DNA of 64,000 nucleotides from Lentzea sp. NBRC 102530. Lineage in GTDB: Bacteria; Actinomycetota; Actinomycetes; Mycobacteriales; Pseudonocardiaceae. A program made the position numbers and the translations under genes. This document shows positions 7,805 to 16,253 of this stretch, piece by piece. The DNA lies in NCBI RefSeq assembly GCF_030269365.1, contig NZ_BSTF01000005.1, forward strand, positions 434,001 through 498,000, in the 5' to 3' direction. The notes beneath the pieces are model-generated. The model saw only the letters and a list, made by a program, of their open reading frames with translations. It was not told where the DNA came from and ran no database searches. Numbering within the stretch: the stretch's first letter is position 1; every line of letters begins with the position of its first letter.

Positions 7805-8710
7805 TCACGTGAGGCGCCTCACGGCGTCGAGCACGAGGTCGAAGAACCCGTCCACGTCGAGACCGACGGCCACGCGGGCGTTCGGTGCGCGGCCCAGCCT
7901 GCCGTGCAGGTCGACCACCGTCGCACCGCGCGTGAACGTGCCGGTCGTCTCGATCCCCACGAACGCCTCGACGCACGTGACCAGCGCCGGGTCGATCACC
8001 CGCGCCACCGCCACCGGGTCGTGCAGCGGCGGCGCGGCGAACCCGAACACGTCGCGGTAGGTGGTGGCGAAGAACGTCATCAGGTCGCCGCAGATCCGGC
8101 CGAGCGGGCCGAGGGCGTTCAACTGCGTCACGATCTCCGGTGTCACCAGTGCCTGGTGCGTCACGTTCAGCCCGATCATCGTGATCGGCACGCCGCTCGC
8201 GAACACGATCGCGGCGGCCTCCGGGTCGACGTAGATGTTGAACTCGGCGTACGGGGTGGTGTTGCCTCGTTCGGTCGAGCCGCCCATGAGCACGATCTCG
8301 CGCACGGCCGAGGGCCCGTGGCGGAGCAGGTACAGGGCCACGTTCGTCAACGCCCCGGTCGCCACGAGCGTCGCCGGCATGTGCGCGTGCATCAGGTCGA
8401 TCGCGTGCTCGGGGACCACGCCGACGGTCACCTCGCCGAACGCCGGACCGTCCATTCCGGACTCGCCGTGGATGTCCTCGGCCACGTGGAGGGGACGCAC
8501 CAACGGTTGTGCGCTGCCCCGGGCGATCGGCACCGAGATCCCGGCGGCCGTGCAGAGCCGCTGGGCGTTGGAGGTGACCTTGTCCAGGGTCTGGTTCGCG
8601 GCCACGGTGGTGATCGCCCGCAGGTCGATCTCGGGTGAGCCGGCCGCGAGCAGGATCGCGATCGCGTCGTCGTGGCCGGGGTCGCAGTCGAGCACCACAG
8701 GAGTCGGCAT
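7805..8710 (-). CDS. Inosine/uridine-preferring nucleoside hydrolase
   Basis: About 301 residues of the IunH family, which hydrolyses the N-glycosidic bond of ribonucleosides in salvage. The N-terminal calcium-binding motif VVLDCDPGHDDAIAILLA is intact, and the downstream metal/ribose residues are in GNTTPYAEFNIYVDPEAA. The ATG at 8710 is preferred to 8719 because GAGG would be 9 bases away instead of abutting the codon. It is followed by paralogue B. A LacI-type half-palindromic site lies upstream at 8739-8750. Confidence 0.9.
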   Translation of the reverse strand: MPTPVVLDCDPGHDDAIAILLAAGSPEIDLRAITTVAANQTLDKVTSNAQRLCTAAGISVPIARGSAQPLVRPLHVAEDIHGESGMDGPAFGEVTVGVVPEHAIDLMHAHMPATLVATGALTNVALYLLRHGPSAVREIVLMGGSTERGNTTPYAEFNIYVDPEAAAIVFASGVPITMIGLNVTHQALVTPEIVTQLNALGPLGRICGDLMTFFATTYRDVFGFAAPPLHDPVAVARVIDPALVTCVEAFVGIETTGTFTRGATVVDLHGRLGRAPNARVAVGLDVDGFFDLVLDAVRRLT

Positions 8711-8738
8711 GGGGCTCATCCTCGTTCATGAAACGACC

Positions 8739-8750
8739 GAAAACGTTTAC
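8739..8750. promoter_or_regulatory. LacI/GalR-type operator candidate
   Basis: GAAAACGTTTAC contains the perfect AAACGTTT core of LacI/GalR-family operators. It is 28 bases upstream of the nucleoside hydrolase start and about 46 bases upstream of the decayed oxidoreductase, so it may serve either the present gene or a lost sugar-use operon. No LacI regulator gene is in the window. Confidence 0.45.
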
Positions 8751-8796
8751 CCCGAACCCTTGACGAGGTCGGGGCGGGATCGTGGGCCGAGCGGCC

Positions 8797-9244
8797 CACT
8801 TCGACCTGCTCAACTGGTGGTCGGCAGCGTTCCCGAGATGGTCTGCGCGCACGGCCGGTTGCTCTTCTGCAGCGACGAGAACGGCAAACGGCACGAAGAC
8901 GGCTATCGCTGCGACCAGAACCCGTTCGAACCCGATGTGTCCATTGAGGACGACATGTCGGTGCACGGCGTGCACGCCAACCCGAGCAGGGGGCGAAGCT
9001 CTCGGTGCACCGGCTGTTCGAGGAATGCGAGGACGTCCCGCTCGAGTACGACCGGGACGGGCACGGTGGCGCCGACCAACGCATGGGTGACGCGCGCTAC
9101 GGTCCGCCCAGGCAAGGGGACCCGTTGGGACGCAGGGCAACGCATCACGACGGCACGCTCTCGCTGCTGACCGGGTTCGCCGCCAACCGCAGCTTCGAGA
9201 CCGGGGAACCGGTCCGCGTCGTCGACGTCCCGGATCTCAGCTGA
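8797..9244 (+). pseudogene. Decayed Gfo/Idh/MocA oxidoreductase
   Basis: Three frames in order give the C-terminal half of a sugar-type Gfo/Idh/MocA oxidoreductase. Frame 1 gives HFDLLNWW (8797-8820); frame 3 gives VPEMVCAHGRLLFCSDENGK to SIEDDMSV (about 8829-8963); frame 2 gives AKLSVHRLFEE to LSLLTGFAANRSFETGEPVR and a stop at 9244. The NAD-binding N-terminus is missing, about 50 or more residues are deleted after DDMSV, and there are at least two frame changes. It is a relic, not expressed protein. Confidence 0.75.
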
Positions 9245-9343
9245 GCAGGCGGTGCCCGGCGCCCTCTTAGCGGTCGCGGTGCTGCCGGCGCCATTGCCCG
9301 TTCGGGTGGCTGCGTTGGCCGCTTCGGCCGCCGCGGTGCCCGG

Positions 9344-9517
9344 ATGCTGTCGCAAACGTGTCTTCGTTGGCGCGGTGCATTGAAATTCGCGGCACCTCGG
9401 CTGATGCTGATGGCCGCGTTGGTGGTCGCCGGTGTGCTGGTGTGGGCCCTGCCTCCGCTGGCGCTGGCGATCGGCGGACCGCTCGCGCCCGCGGCGCAGC
9501 ACGCCCGAGAAGGGTGA
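9344..9517 (+). CDS. Short membrane ORF, possibly a gene remnant
   Basis: 57 codons from ATG 9344: one hydrophobic span (LMLMAALVVAGVLVWALPPLAL) with a basic N-terminal flank (LRWRGALKFAAPRL). It stops 5 bases before the intact oxidoreductase start. It resembles the C-terminal end of a DUF624/YesL-type membrane protein, a family often found with sugar oxidoreductases, so it may be a relic of the same lost cluster. No clear ribosome binding site. Confidence 0.35.
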   Translation: MLSQTCLRWRGALKFAAPRLMLMAALVVAGVLVWALPPLALAIGGPLAPAAQHAREG

Positions 9518-9522
9518 GAGCG

Positions 9523-10569
9523 ATGCGGGTAGCGCTGGTGGGCGCTCGGGGACACGGGGCGCGGCACGTGGAGAACCTCGTCCGGCTCGGGCACGACGGG
9601 CTGGCGACGTTCGTGGGCGTGGTCGACGTGGCGGACGTGGACGTGCCGGTGCCGTCCTACCCGGACCTGCCGTCGCTCGCGGCCGAACTGCACCCGGAGG
9701 TCGTCGTGGTCTCCTCGCCGCCCGCGACGCACCGCGATCTGGTGCTCGAGGCGTTCGAACTCGGCTGCGACGTGCTGGTCGAGAAGCCGGCCGTGTTGTC
9801 GGTGCACGACTTCGAGGAGATCTCGTCGGTCGCGCGCGAACGCGGTCTGGTGTGCCAGGTCGGGTTCCAGACGCAGGGCACGGGCTCGTACCGGCGTCTC
9901 TGCTCGTTGATCGGTTCCGGCGCGTTGGGTGACATCACCGGTATCGGTGCCGCAGGCCGTTGGGTGCGCACGGACGCTTACTACGAACGGTCCGAGTGGG
10001 CCGGGCGGCAGGGCGACGACGGGACGCTCGTGAACCCGTTCGCGCACGCCCTGCAGAACGCGCTGCTGCTCGCCGACGTCGAGGAGCGAGCCGACATCGC
10101 TGTCGAGCTGGAGCTCTACCGATGCCGCGACACGATCACCGCGGACGACACGGCCTGTGTGCGCATCACGGCCGATGACGCGCCTCCGGTCGTGGTCGCC
10201 ACGACGCTCTGCGCCACGACATCGTTGCCACCGGTCGTGCTGGTGCACGGAACGCTCGGACAGGCCGTGTGGTGGTACGACGACGACAGGCTGACGGTCA
10301 ACGACCACCGCATGGCCACACCGCCGTCCGTCGATCTCCTGGAGAACCTGGTCCGGCACCGGCAGAACGGCGAACCGCTGGTCGCGCCCCTGGCCGCCGC
10401 CAGGGCGTTCACGACGGTCGCCGAGCAGTGCGGCAAGGCGGACGTGCCGCTGCTGCCCGCCCGCCGCGTCGGCGACCGGGTGGTGCTCGACGGCATCGAC
10501 GAGGTCGTCGTGCGGGCCGCCGAGAAGATCGCCACCTTCGCGGAGCTGGGCTGCGGTTTCGGGCGGTAG
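9523..10569 (+). CDS. Gfo/Idh/MocA-family oxidoreductase
   Basis: 348-residue NAD(P)-dependent oxidoreductase. The Rossmann loop is GARGHGARH (residues 7-15), the catalytic-domain marker EKPA is present (DVLVEKPAVLS), and the C-terminal alpha/beta domain includes GDDGTLVNPFAHALQNALLLA. Substrate is probably a sugar or inositol, not determinable. ATG 9523 follows GAAGGGTGAGAG. It lies directly after a decayed member of the same family, suggesting an eroded carbohydrate cluster. Confidence 0.88.
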   Translation: MRVALVGARGHGARHVENLVRLGHDGLATFVGVVDVADVDVPVPSYPDLPSLAAELHPEVVVVSSPPATHRDLVLEAFELGCDVLVEKPAVLSVHDFEEISSVARERGLVCQVGFQTQGTGSYRRLCSLIGSGALGDITGIGAAGRWVRTDAYYERSEWAGRQGDDGTLVNPFAHALQNALLLADVEERADIAVELELYRCRDTITADDTACVRITADDAPPVVVATTLCATTSLPPVVLVHGTLGQAVWWYDDDRLTVNDHRMATPPSVDLLENLVRHRQNGEPLVAPLAAARAFTTVAEQCGKADVPLLPARRVGDRVVLDGIDEVVVRAAEKIATFAELGCGFGR

Positions 10570-10605
10570 GGTGCCGCGCAGAACGCCGCGTCGGGGAGAC
10601 TTGCG

Positions 10606-11121
10606 TTGAGCACCTACATCGACTTGAAGGACGTCCGGATCACCGGGTACGTCTCCATGGGCCTGATCGCGCTGGTCGCCGCCGAGTCGGTGTGGGGCAC
10701 GGTCAACGACTGGCAGGGCGGCTCCTCGTCGTGGAGCTTCCTCGCGATCATGATGGTGATCCCGGCGGGCGTCGCGTTCTTCGTCTGGTTCCGCGGGGTC
10801 ACCCACAACGCCGAGGCGATCGCACTGCACGGCGTGCGGAGCGTGCCGCAGGTGTGGAAGGCGAGCGATCCGGCGCAGCGCGACGTGCCGTTCGACCAGC
10901 GCGTGGCGAGCCCGCTGATCAGGCCCTGGCAGTACACCTTCCTCGCGATGGTGCTCGCCGACGTCTTCGAGTCGTTGCTCCTCGACACCCCCGCCTACGT
11001 GGTGTTTTCGACGCTGTCGACCCTCTGCGCGCTCGGCGCGGCCGGGCTGGCGTGCTACCTCGTCCTCCGGATCTCGCTCATGCAGCAGCGGTTCGCGGTA
11101 CCCCAGAACAAGCGTCGCTGA
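10606..11121 (+). CDS. DUF4328-like membrane protein
   Basis: 171-residue protein with about four transmembrane segments (ITGYVSMGLIALVAAESVWG; FLAIMMVIPAGVAFFVWF; YTFLAMVLADVFES; FSTLSTLCALGAAGLACYLVL). FFVWFRGVTHNAEAI resembles the FVVWMNQARFNADTI stretch of the DUF4328-type protein at 13254, so the two are distant relatives. The start is a TTG at 10606 with GGGGAG at 10593-10598. Function unknown. Confidence 0.7.
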   Translation: MSTYIDLKDVRITGYVSMGLIALVAAESVWGTVNDWQGGSSSWSFLAIMMVIPAGVAFFVWFRGVTHNAEAIALHGVRSVPQVWKASDPAQRDVPFDQRVASPLIRPWQYTFLAMVLADVFESLLLDTPAYVVFSTLSTLCALGAAGLACYLVLRISLMQQRFAVPQNKRR

Positions 11122-11290
11122 ACTGGGGTATACTTCGGTGTTGGTTGCGGTTTTGTGTTCGTGTATTCCACGCTCGCCGAACTTCAGTTGCGAGCGCTTC
11201 TCCTCCTTCGCGGTTGGGGCAGGCTCATGACCAACCACGGAGCGGCCGCACAGTGCGGCTCGTTCTTCAGTACGCAAGGAGAAGCAGTAC
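11122..11290 (+). promoter_or_regulatory. cspA promoter and long 5' leader
   Basis: A -10 TATACT (11129-11134) is followed by an untranslated leader of about 150 nt ending in AAGGAG (11276-11281), 9 bases before the cspA ATG. Long structured leaders are typical of cold-shock genes and regulate message stability and translation with temperature. A small hairpin around 11240-11263 (GAGC ... GCTC) is visible near the ribosome binding site. No other gene is in this interval. Confidence 0.6.
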
Positions 11291-11494
11291 ATGGCTAACG
11301 GCACCGTCAAGTGGTTCAACGCCGAAAAGGGCTTCGGCTTCATCGCCCCCGAGGACGGCGGCGCTGACGTCTTCGTCCACTACTCGGCCCTCAACGGCAG
11401 CGGCTACCGCAGCCTCGAGGAGAACCAGCGCGTCACGTTCGACATCACGCAGGGCCAGAAGGGCCCGCAGGCGACGAACGTCAACGCTCTCTGA
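11291..11494 (+). CDS. cspA: Cold-shock domain protein
   Basis: 67-residue single cold-shock domain. RNP1 (KGFGFI) and RNP2 (DVFVHY) nucleic-acid binding motifs are both intact, as are the opening [11 protein letters not shown] and the C-terminal [10 protein letters not shown]. It binds single-stranded RNA/DNA in the cytoplasm as an RNA chaperone. Ribosome binding site AAGGAG is 9 bases upstream. A strong terminator follows at 11507-11542. Confidence 0.96.
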   Translation: MANGTVKWFNAEKGFGFIAPEDGGADVFVHYSALNGSGYRSLEENQRVTFDITQGQKGPQATNVNAL

Positions 11495-11506
11495 CGTTGG
11501 TTTTTC

Positions 11507-11542
11507 GAAACGCGGGGTCTCCTTCGGGAGGCCCCGCGTTTC
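11507..11542 (+). terminator. cspA terminator
   Basis: 16-bp stem 11507-11522 with 11527-11542 (one G-U pair), closed by a UUCG tetraloop and followed by TGTTGT. It lies 13 bases after the cspA stop. Confidence 0.9.
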
Positions 11543-11544
11543 TG

Positions 11545-11572
11545 TTGTGATCATTGGGTTTCCCACTAGCCT
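11545..11572 (+). promoter_or_regulatory. Leaderless promoter for the P-loop kinase gene
   Basis: TTGTGA (11545-11550), 16-bp spacer, TAGCCT (11567-11572). The ATG at 11579 is 6 bases beyond the -10, so the transcript would begin at or next to the start codon, with no Shine-Dalgarno. Confidence 0.55.
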
Positions 11573-11578
11573 GGCCCG

Positions 11579-12151
11579 ATGCCGTTGCTCGGACCAGTTG
11601 ATCCGCTGCCGCACGTGCCCCGGCGCGTCCTCGTCGCGGGCAACGCCGGGTCCGGCAAGTCGACGCTGTGCGGGCGCATCGCCTCGGCCCTGGACCTGAG
11701 GTGCGTCGAGCTCGACTCGCTGTACTGGGGTCCACAGTGGACGCCCCGGCCGGAGTTCCTGCCCGAGGTCCTGGCGTTCACGGCCGAGGACCACTGGGTG
11801 ACGGAGTACCAGTACAAGGCCGCCCGGCCGGCTCTCCTGACGCGCGCGGACACCGTCGTGTGGCTCGACCACCGGTTCCCCGTCGTGATGGGCCGGCTGG
11901 TGGCTCGCACGATCAGACGTCGCGCGGGCAGGGTGGAGTTGTGGAACGGTAACCAGGAATCGCCGCTGCGGTCGGTGTTCACGGACTCCGGGCACATCCT
12001 GCGGTGGGGTTGGAAGAGCTACTGGCGCAGCCGGGCGAGGGTGCTCGCCCTGGTCGACGAGGTCGTGGTCGTGCGGTTGCGCGGGCAGGGGCAGGTGGAG
12101 CGGTGGCTCTCTGGGCCGCTCGCCACGGTCGGACAGGAGCGTGCGCGGTGA
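11579..12151 (+). CDS. P-loop NTPase, adenylate-kinase/FlaR-like
   Basis: 190-residue P-loop protein with Walker A GNAGSGKST (about residues 21-29) and the early ELDSLYWGPQW segment seen in the 'topology modulation'/FlaR-like adenylate kinase relatives. VVWLDHRFPVVMGRLVARTIRR and the LRWGWKSYWRSR basic stretch also match that group. It probably phosphorylates a small molecule or acts as an NTPase; substrate unknown. The stop overlaps the next start as GTGA, so the two genes are translationally coupled. Probably leaderless. Confidence 0.78.
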   Translation: MPLLGPVDPLPHVPRRVLVAGNAGSGKSTLCGRIASALDLRCVELDSLYWGPQWTPRPEFLPEVLAFTAEDHWVTEYQYKAARPALLTRADTVVWLDHRFPVVMGRLVARTIRRRAGRVELWNGNQESPLRSVFTDSGHILRWGWKSYWRSRARVLALVDEVVVVRLRGQGQVERWLSGPLATVGQERAR

Positions 12152-12660
12152 GAACGGCTCTGGTGCTCGGCGGGACAGGCATGCTGGCCGGCTGCGTCTC
12201 GCAGCTGGTGGCCCGGGGCTGGCGGGTGGTGCTGCCGTGCCGGACGCAGCCGCTGATGGCCGACGACGGTCCCGGACGTGCCGCGCGGGCGTCGCTCTCG
12301 CGGGGACACCGGCCGACCTGGGTGCGGGCCGACTGGGCGGAGCCGTCCAAGCTCGCGACCGAGGTCGGCTACGAGCTCGAAGGCCACCGGGTGAACCTGC
12401 TGGTGGCGTGGGTGCACGACAGCTACCGCGTCGGTGTCCTCAACGCCGTGCGGCACCTTCTCGCCGAAGGTGCGCCGGTGGTGGAGGTGCACACTTCAGG
12501 GCCCGTGCCGGATCCGGTGCTGCCGCACCCGACGCAGCAGGTCCTGCTCGCCCACTTCGCCCACGACGCGACGCAACGCACGAACCGCGCGGTGCTGGAG
12601 GCCGTCGACCGGGCGTTGGAGGGACGGGCGCCCTCGCTGCACCACGAGGACGCCCGCTGA
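12148..12660 (+). CDS. Rossmann-fold NAD(P)-binding protein
   Basis: 170 residues. An N-terminal dinucleotide-binding loop (VLGGTGMLAG, about residues 6-15) is of the short-chain-dehydrogenase/atypical type; no YxxxK active site is seen, so catalysis is doubtful. The GTG start at 12148 overlaps the upstream stop (GTGA) and is preceded by AGGAG. The protein is short for the family and may bind NADP without turnover, or complement the upstream P-loop protein. Confidence 0.7.
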   Translation: MRTALVLGGTGMLAGCVSQLVARGWRVVLPCRTQPLMADDGPGRAARASLSRGHRPTWVRADWAEPSKLATEVGYELEGHRVNLLVAWVHDSYRVGVLNAVRHLLAEGAPVVEVHTSGPVPDPVLPHPTQQVLLAHFAHDATQRTNRAVLEAVDRALEGRAPSLHHEDAR

Positions 12661-12664
12661 GGCG

Positions 12665-13132
12665 CTAGGGCTTCTCGATCTTCGCCCGGCCGATCTCGGC
12701 CTGGACCTTGATGCCCGCCGCCACGTTCACGAGCTGCCGCACGACCACGTCCTCGTTGCGGATGTCGGCGACCTTCTGCTTGGTCTTCGTGACGAACTCG
12801 AACTCCGCCACCTCCGGCGCCTCGATCTCGGCGACCTTCTGGAAGTCCTTGCTGAGGTCCAGCACCACCTCGGCGCCGTCGAGCACCACCAGCTGGTAGT
12901 CCGACGGCAGCTCGGAGGCGAAGCCCTTCTGGAACGTGCCGGCGACCTTGATGCCGTCGGTTGTCTCCTCGAAGTCGAGGACGCCGTCGACCGGGGTGAA
13001 GACCGCCTCCCGGAAGTCGGCGGTGGCCTTCGCGGGCGTGGCGGCCGGGGGCTCCGGATCGGCCAGTGCGGGGGAGGCCGTGAGGGCGGCGGTCGCGAGC
13101 AGGACGGTGGCGATGCTCAGCAGTTTCGGCAT
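12665..13132 (-). CDS. Small secreted protein
   Basis: 155 residues with a clear Sec signal peptide (MPKLLSIATVLLATAALTAS, cleavage near ALADPE). The mature part is acidic and lysine-rich with repeated beta-strand-like stretches (GVLDFEETTDGIKVAGTFQK). No known domain recognised. ATG 13132 is chosen for the signal peptide; an in-frame ATG lies 8 codons upstream. It diverges from the DUF4328 gene and faces the Rossmann protein. Confidence 0.7.
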   Translation of the reverse strand: MPKLLSIATVLLATAALTASPALADPEPPAATPAKATADFREAVFTPVDGVLDFEETTDGIKVAGTFQKGFASELPSDYQLVVLDGAEVVLDLSKDFQKVAEIEAPEVAEFEFVTKTKQKVADIRNEDVVVRQLVNVAAGIKVQAEIGRAKIEKP

Positions 13133-13253
13133 GTCTTCGTTCGTACCTGCGGGCATTTGCGCTCGCTCGGTCAAACCCGTCGCTCGATCGGGCGGTGGCC
13201 GGGTACGCTCCGCGCCGACGTCGGGGGACGTGCGTTTTTCTGGGGGAACTTCC

Positions 13254-13844
13254 ATGAGCTCTGTTGTCAGGCCCGCGCACGCCGTGGGTGTGGTGGCGAC
13301 GGCCGCGATCGCGTTCGCGGTGGGCGTCGAGACCATCGAGGCCGTGATGGCGTGGGCGCTGGTCTCCGCGCAGGTCGACGAGGTCACCTACTGGGTCTCG
13401 TTGCTCGTGCACGTCGTGGCGGGCATCGCGTTCGTCGTCTGGATGAACCAGGCGCGGTTCAACGCCGACACCATCACGTCGAAGCACCAGGCCCGCTGGA
13501 CGAACATGTGGGTGTTCGTGGGCTGGATCATCCCGGTCGCGAACCTGTTCATCCCGTACGCGGTCATGCAGGACGTCTGGCGCGGGTCCGACCGCACGCA
13601 GCCGATGGTGGGGCTGCGGCAACGGCCGCTGAGCGGCCTCGTCCGGGCCTGGTGGCTCTGCTGGATCGGCTCGAACGTGCTCGCCACGGTGTCGTGGCGG
13701 AGCGCGCCGCAGGACGTGGCCCTGCTGATCACGATCTCGACGTCGCTGTCGATCGCGGCCGCGGTCCTCGTCGCCCGGATGATCCGGGTCGTCAACGAGA
13801 TGCAGGTCAGCGTGCCGAGCGCATACCCCGCACCAGCAGCATGA
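13254..13844 (+). CDS. DUF4328 family membrane protein
   Basis: 196-residue protein with about five transmembrane segments and the family signature WMNQARFNADTITSKHQARW, WVFVGWIIPVANLFIPYAVMQD, VWRGSDRTQP and VRAWWLCWIGSN. Actinobacterial DUF4328 proteins have no assigned function. GGGGGAA at 13242-13248 precedes the ATG. It overlaps the convergent TetR gene by 38 bp. Confidence 0.85.
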   Translation: MSSVVRPAHAVGVVATAAIAFAVGVETIEAVMAWALVSAQVDEVTYWVSLLVHVVAGIAFVVWMNQARFNADTITSKHQARWTNMWVFVGWIIPVANLFIPYAVMQDVWRGSDRTQPMVGLRQRPLSGLVRAWWLCWIGSNVLATVSWRSAPQDVALLITISTSLSIAAAVLVARMIRVVNEMQVSVPSAYPAPAA

Positions 13845-14382
13845 CCGAGTCGCGCACCTCGGCCCGCGAGCGTTCCGGCTGGAACACCTGCCAGTCCAGG
13901 GCGATCACGAGCAGGGTGCCGAACAACGCCGCCGACGCGGTGCCGACCTCCACGCCTTCCGGCAGGCGGCCCGCGTCGGACAGGCGCTTCATCTGACCGC
14001 GCACGATCGAGACGATGTCGTCGCGCAGCAACGAGAGGGTGCCGTGCCATTGACCCGGCGTGCGCCACAGCTCCGAGACGAGGAGCTGGCCGAACGCCGG
14101 GTACTCGGCCCAGAAGCCGAGCATCTCGTCGACCAGCGCCTCCAGCGAGTCCTCGGAGCCCTCCGCGGACCGCAGCCGGCCCGCGAGGATCTCCACGCCG
14201 TGGTGCAGCAGCGCTTCGACCAGGGCGTCCTTCGAGGCGAAGTTGTAGTAGATCGTGCCCTTGGCGACGCCCGCCTCCGCGGCGATCTCGTCGACCGTCA
14301 CCGAGGCCGCGCCCCGTTCGCCGACCAGCTTCAGCGCCGCGTCGAAGAGCTTCTGCTTCGTCGCCGTCGTCCGCGCGCTCAC
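13807..14382 (-). CDS. TetR-family regulator of the YhgE/Pip-ABC operon
   Basis: 191-residue TetR protein: TKQKLFDAALKLVGERGAAS and DEIAAEAGVAKGTIYYNF form the DNA-binding domain; the C-terminal domain contains FWAEYPAFGQLLVSELWRTP. GTG 14382 overlaps the stop of the YhgE/Pip gene (GTGA) and has CCGGAG 8 bases upstream, so it is the third gene of the operon 16879-13807. It most likely binds the palindrome ACTGACCGGTCAGT at 16899-16912 and represses its own operon. Confidence 0.88.
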   Translation of the reverse strand: MSARTTATKQKLFDAALKLVGERGAASVTVDEIAAEAGVAKGTIYYNFASKDALVEALLHHGVEILAGRLRSAEGSEDSLEALVDEMLGFWAEYPAFGQLLVSELWRTPGQWHGTLSLLRDDIVSIVRGQMKRLSDAGRLPEGVEVGTASAALFGTLLVIALDWQVFQPERSRAEVRDSVMLLVRGMRSAR

Positions 14383-16253
14383 AGCACGAGCTCCGGCTTC
14401 AGCTTGGACGCTGTCCACACGCGCTGCTTGTAGGCCGCCACGGACGTCAAGGCTAGGGCTCCGACCAGCCAGGCGAGAAGGATCAGCGCGTCCTTTCCGA
14501 CGCTGCCCAGGTCACCGCCGTACATGAGGTGGCGCAGACCGTCGACCGCGTACCCCATCGGCAGGCCGTAGTGCAGCGGGTACAGCGGCACCGGGATCGT
14601 CTGCCACGGGAACGTGCCACCCGCGCTGACCAGCTGCAGGATCAGCAGGATCAGGCCCAGGAACTTGCCGACCGCGCCGAACGCGGCGTTCAGCGCGTGC
14701 AGGATCGCCACGAACGTGAGGGACATCAGCGCGAGGAAGCCGAACGTGCCGAGGGGGTTCGACGGCTCGATGTCGACCACGAACCGCACGACCGTGAACA
14801 TCACGAGCACCTGCACGATGCCGAGGAGCGCACCGGGCAACCAACCGCCCAACGCGACCCGCAGCGCGGACTGACCCGCGGCGAGCGCACGGCGTGAGAG
14901 CGGGCGCAGCAGCAGGAAGAGCACGAACGCGCCGATCCACGTCGCGAGGCCCAGGAAGAACGGGGCGAGGCCCGCGCCGTACGTGGCGGCCTTCGTCTGG
15001 GACAGGCCGCGCACCGCCACCGGGTCACCGATGGCCTGCGCGATCGCGGCGCGCGTCGGGTCGTCCTGGTTCGGGATCTTGTCGACGCCACCGGACAGGC
15101 CGGTGCTGAGGTCGGCGGCACCGGTCGCGAGTTGCGCGGCACCGTCCTTGAGCTGCGGCGTCGCGGTCGCGACCTGCTGCAGCCCGGTGTTCACCGCCGT
15201 GGCGCCGTCGTCCAGCTTGACGACACCGGCGGCCAGGCCCGGCATCTTCGCCGACAGCTGCTCGGCGCCGTCCGCGACCTGGTCCGCGCCGGTCGCGAGC
15301 TTGCGCAGGTCGCCGGCCGCGCCCTGGACCTTGGCGTTGGCGTCGTCCACGGGCTTGCGCACCTGCCCGAGCGTGGTCATGACGTTCTGCACCTGCTCCT
15401 CGGTGAAGCCGAGGGCGCGCAGCCGGGTGGCGAGGTCGCCGCCAAACTGGTCGAGTCCGCCGACGAGGTCCTGGGCCTTCTTCGCGTACGTCTCGGCCTC
15501 GGTGGCGGCGGTCTCGTTGCCGGTAGCGACCTGGCGGGCGCCGTCGGCGAGCTTCTTCGTGGCGTCGGGCAGCTGCGCGGTCTGCGTCCGCAGCTCGTGC
15601 AGGCCGTTGCTCAGCTGGGTCGCGCCGGGGGCGAGCTTCTGCACGCCGGTGTCGAGCTCGGTGATCTTGTCGCGCAGCGTCGCGTTGCCGTCCGCGAGCT
15701 TCTTCGCGCCGTCGGCGGCCTTGGTGGTCTCCTGGCGGATCGTGGAGAAGCCGAGCAGCAGCTTGTCCGCGGCCTCGGTGGAGACCTTCGCGGTGACGGC
15801 CCGGCGGACCTCGTTCACGACCTGGTTCGCGATCGTGGAGCCGAGGTAGTTGTTGGCGTCGTTGGTGGTCAGGGTCAGCACGCCCTGGCGCGGCCTGTTC
15901 TGCTCGGCGGACGTGAGCGCCTCGGAGAAGTCCTCCGGCAGCGTCAGGGCGAAGATGAACTCGCCCTTGCGCACGCCCTCGTCGGCGTCGTCGACGACCT
16001 TCCAGTTGAACTTCTTGCCGTTGAGCAACTCGTCGGCGACGTCCTTGCCGGCGTTGAGGTCCTTGGCGCCCTTGTCCTTCACGACCAGCGCGGCGGGCAC
16101 GTTGTTGAGGTTCGCGTACGGGTCCTTGTTGGCGTACAGGTAGAGCGACGCGTACAGCAGGGGCACCAGCGCCAGGGCCAGGACGGCGAGCTTGGGGAGC
16201 TTGCCGGAGGTGATCCGGCGCAGTTCGTTGAAGGCCATGCGAAGGGCGCTCAT
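14379..16253 (-). CDS. YhgE/Pip-family ABC-2-like membrane protein
   Basis: 624 residues. An N-terminal transmembrane segment (LAVLALALVPLLYASLYLYAN, about 23-43) is followed by a long extracytoplasmic region with repeated alanine/glycine-rich heptads (GAKKLADGNATLRD, GAAQLATGAADLSTGL), then about five C-terminal spans ending with an ABC-2-type core (PLSRRALAAGQSALR to VWTASKLKPELVL). This is the YhgE/Pip architecture, related to phage-infection protein and MmpL-like exporters. It overlaps the ABC ATPase upstream (ATGA) and TetR downstream (GTGA). It probably exports a lipid or drug with the ATPase-like partner. Confidence 0.9.
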   Translation of the reverse strand: MSALRMAFNELRRITSGKLPKLAVLALALVPLLYASLYLYANKDPYANLNNVPAALVVKDKGAKDLNAGKDVADELLNGKKFNWKVVDDADEGVRKGEFIFALTLPEDFSEALTSAEQNRPRQGVLTLTTNDANNYLGSTIANQVVNEVRRAVTAKVSTEAADKLLLGFSTIRQETTKAADGAKKLADGNATLRDKITELDTGVQKLAPGATQLSNGLHELRTQTAQLPDATKKLADGARQVATGNETAATEAETYAKKAQDLVGGLDQFGGDLATRLRALGFTEEQVQNVMTTLGQVRKPVDDANAKVQGAAGDLRKLATGADQVADGAEQLSAKMPGLAAGVVKLDDGATAVNTGLQQVATATPQLKDGAAQLATGAADLSTGLSGGVDKIPNQDDPTRAAIAQAIGDPVAVRGLSQTKAATYGAGLAPFFLGLATWIGAFVLFLLLRPLSRRALAAGQSALRVALGGWLPGALLGIVQVLVMFTVVRFVVDIEPSNPLGTFGFLALMSLTFVAILHALNAAFGAVGKFLGLILLILQLVSAGGTFPWQTIPVPLYPLHYGLPMGYAVDGLRHLMYGGDLGSVGKDALILLAWLVGALALTSVAAYKQRVWTASKLKPELVL

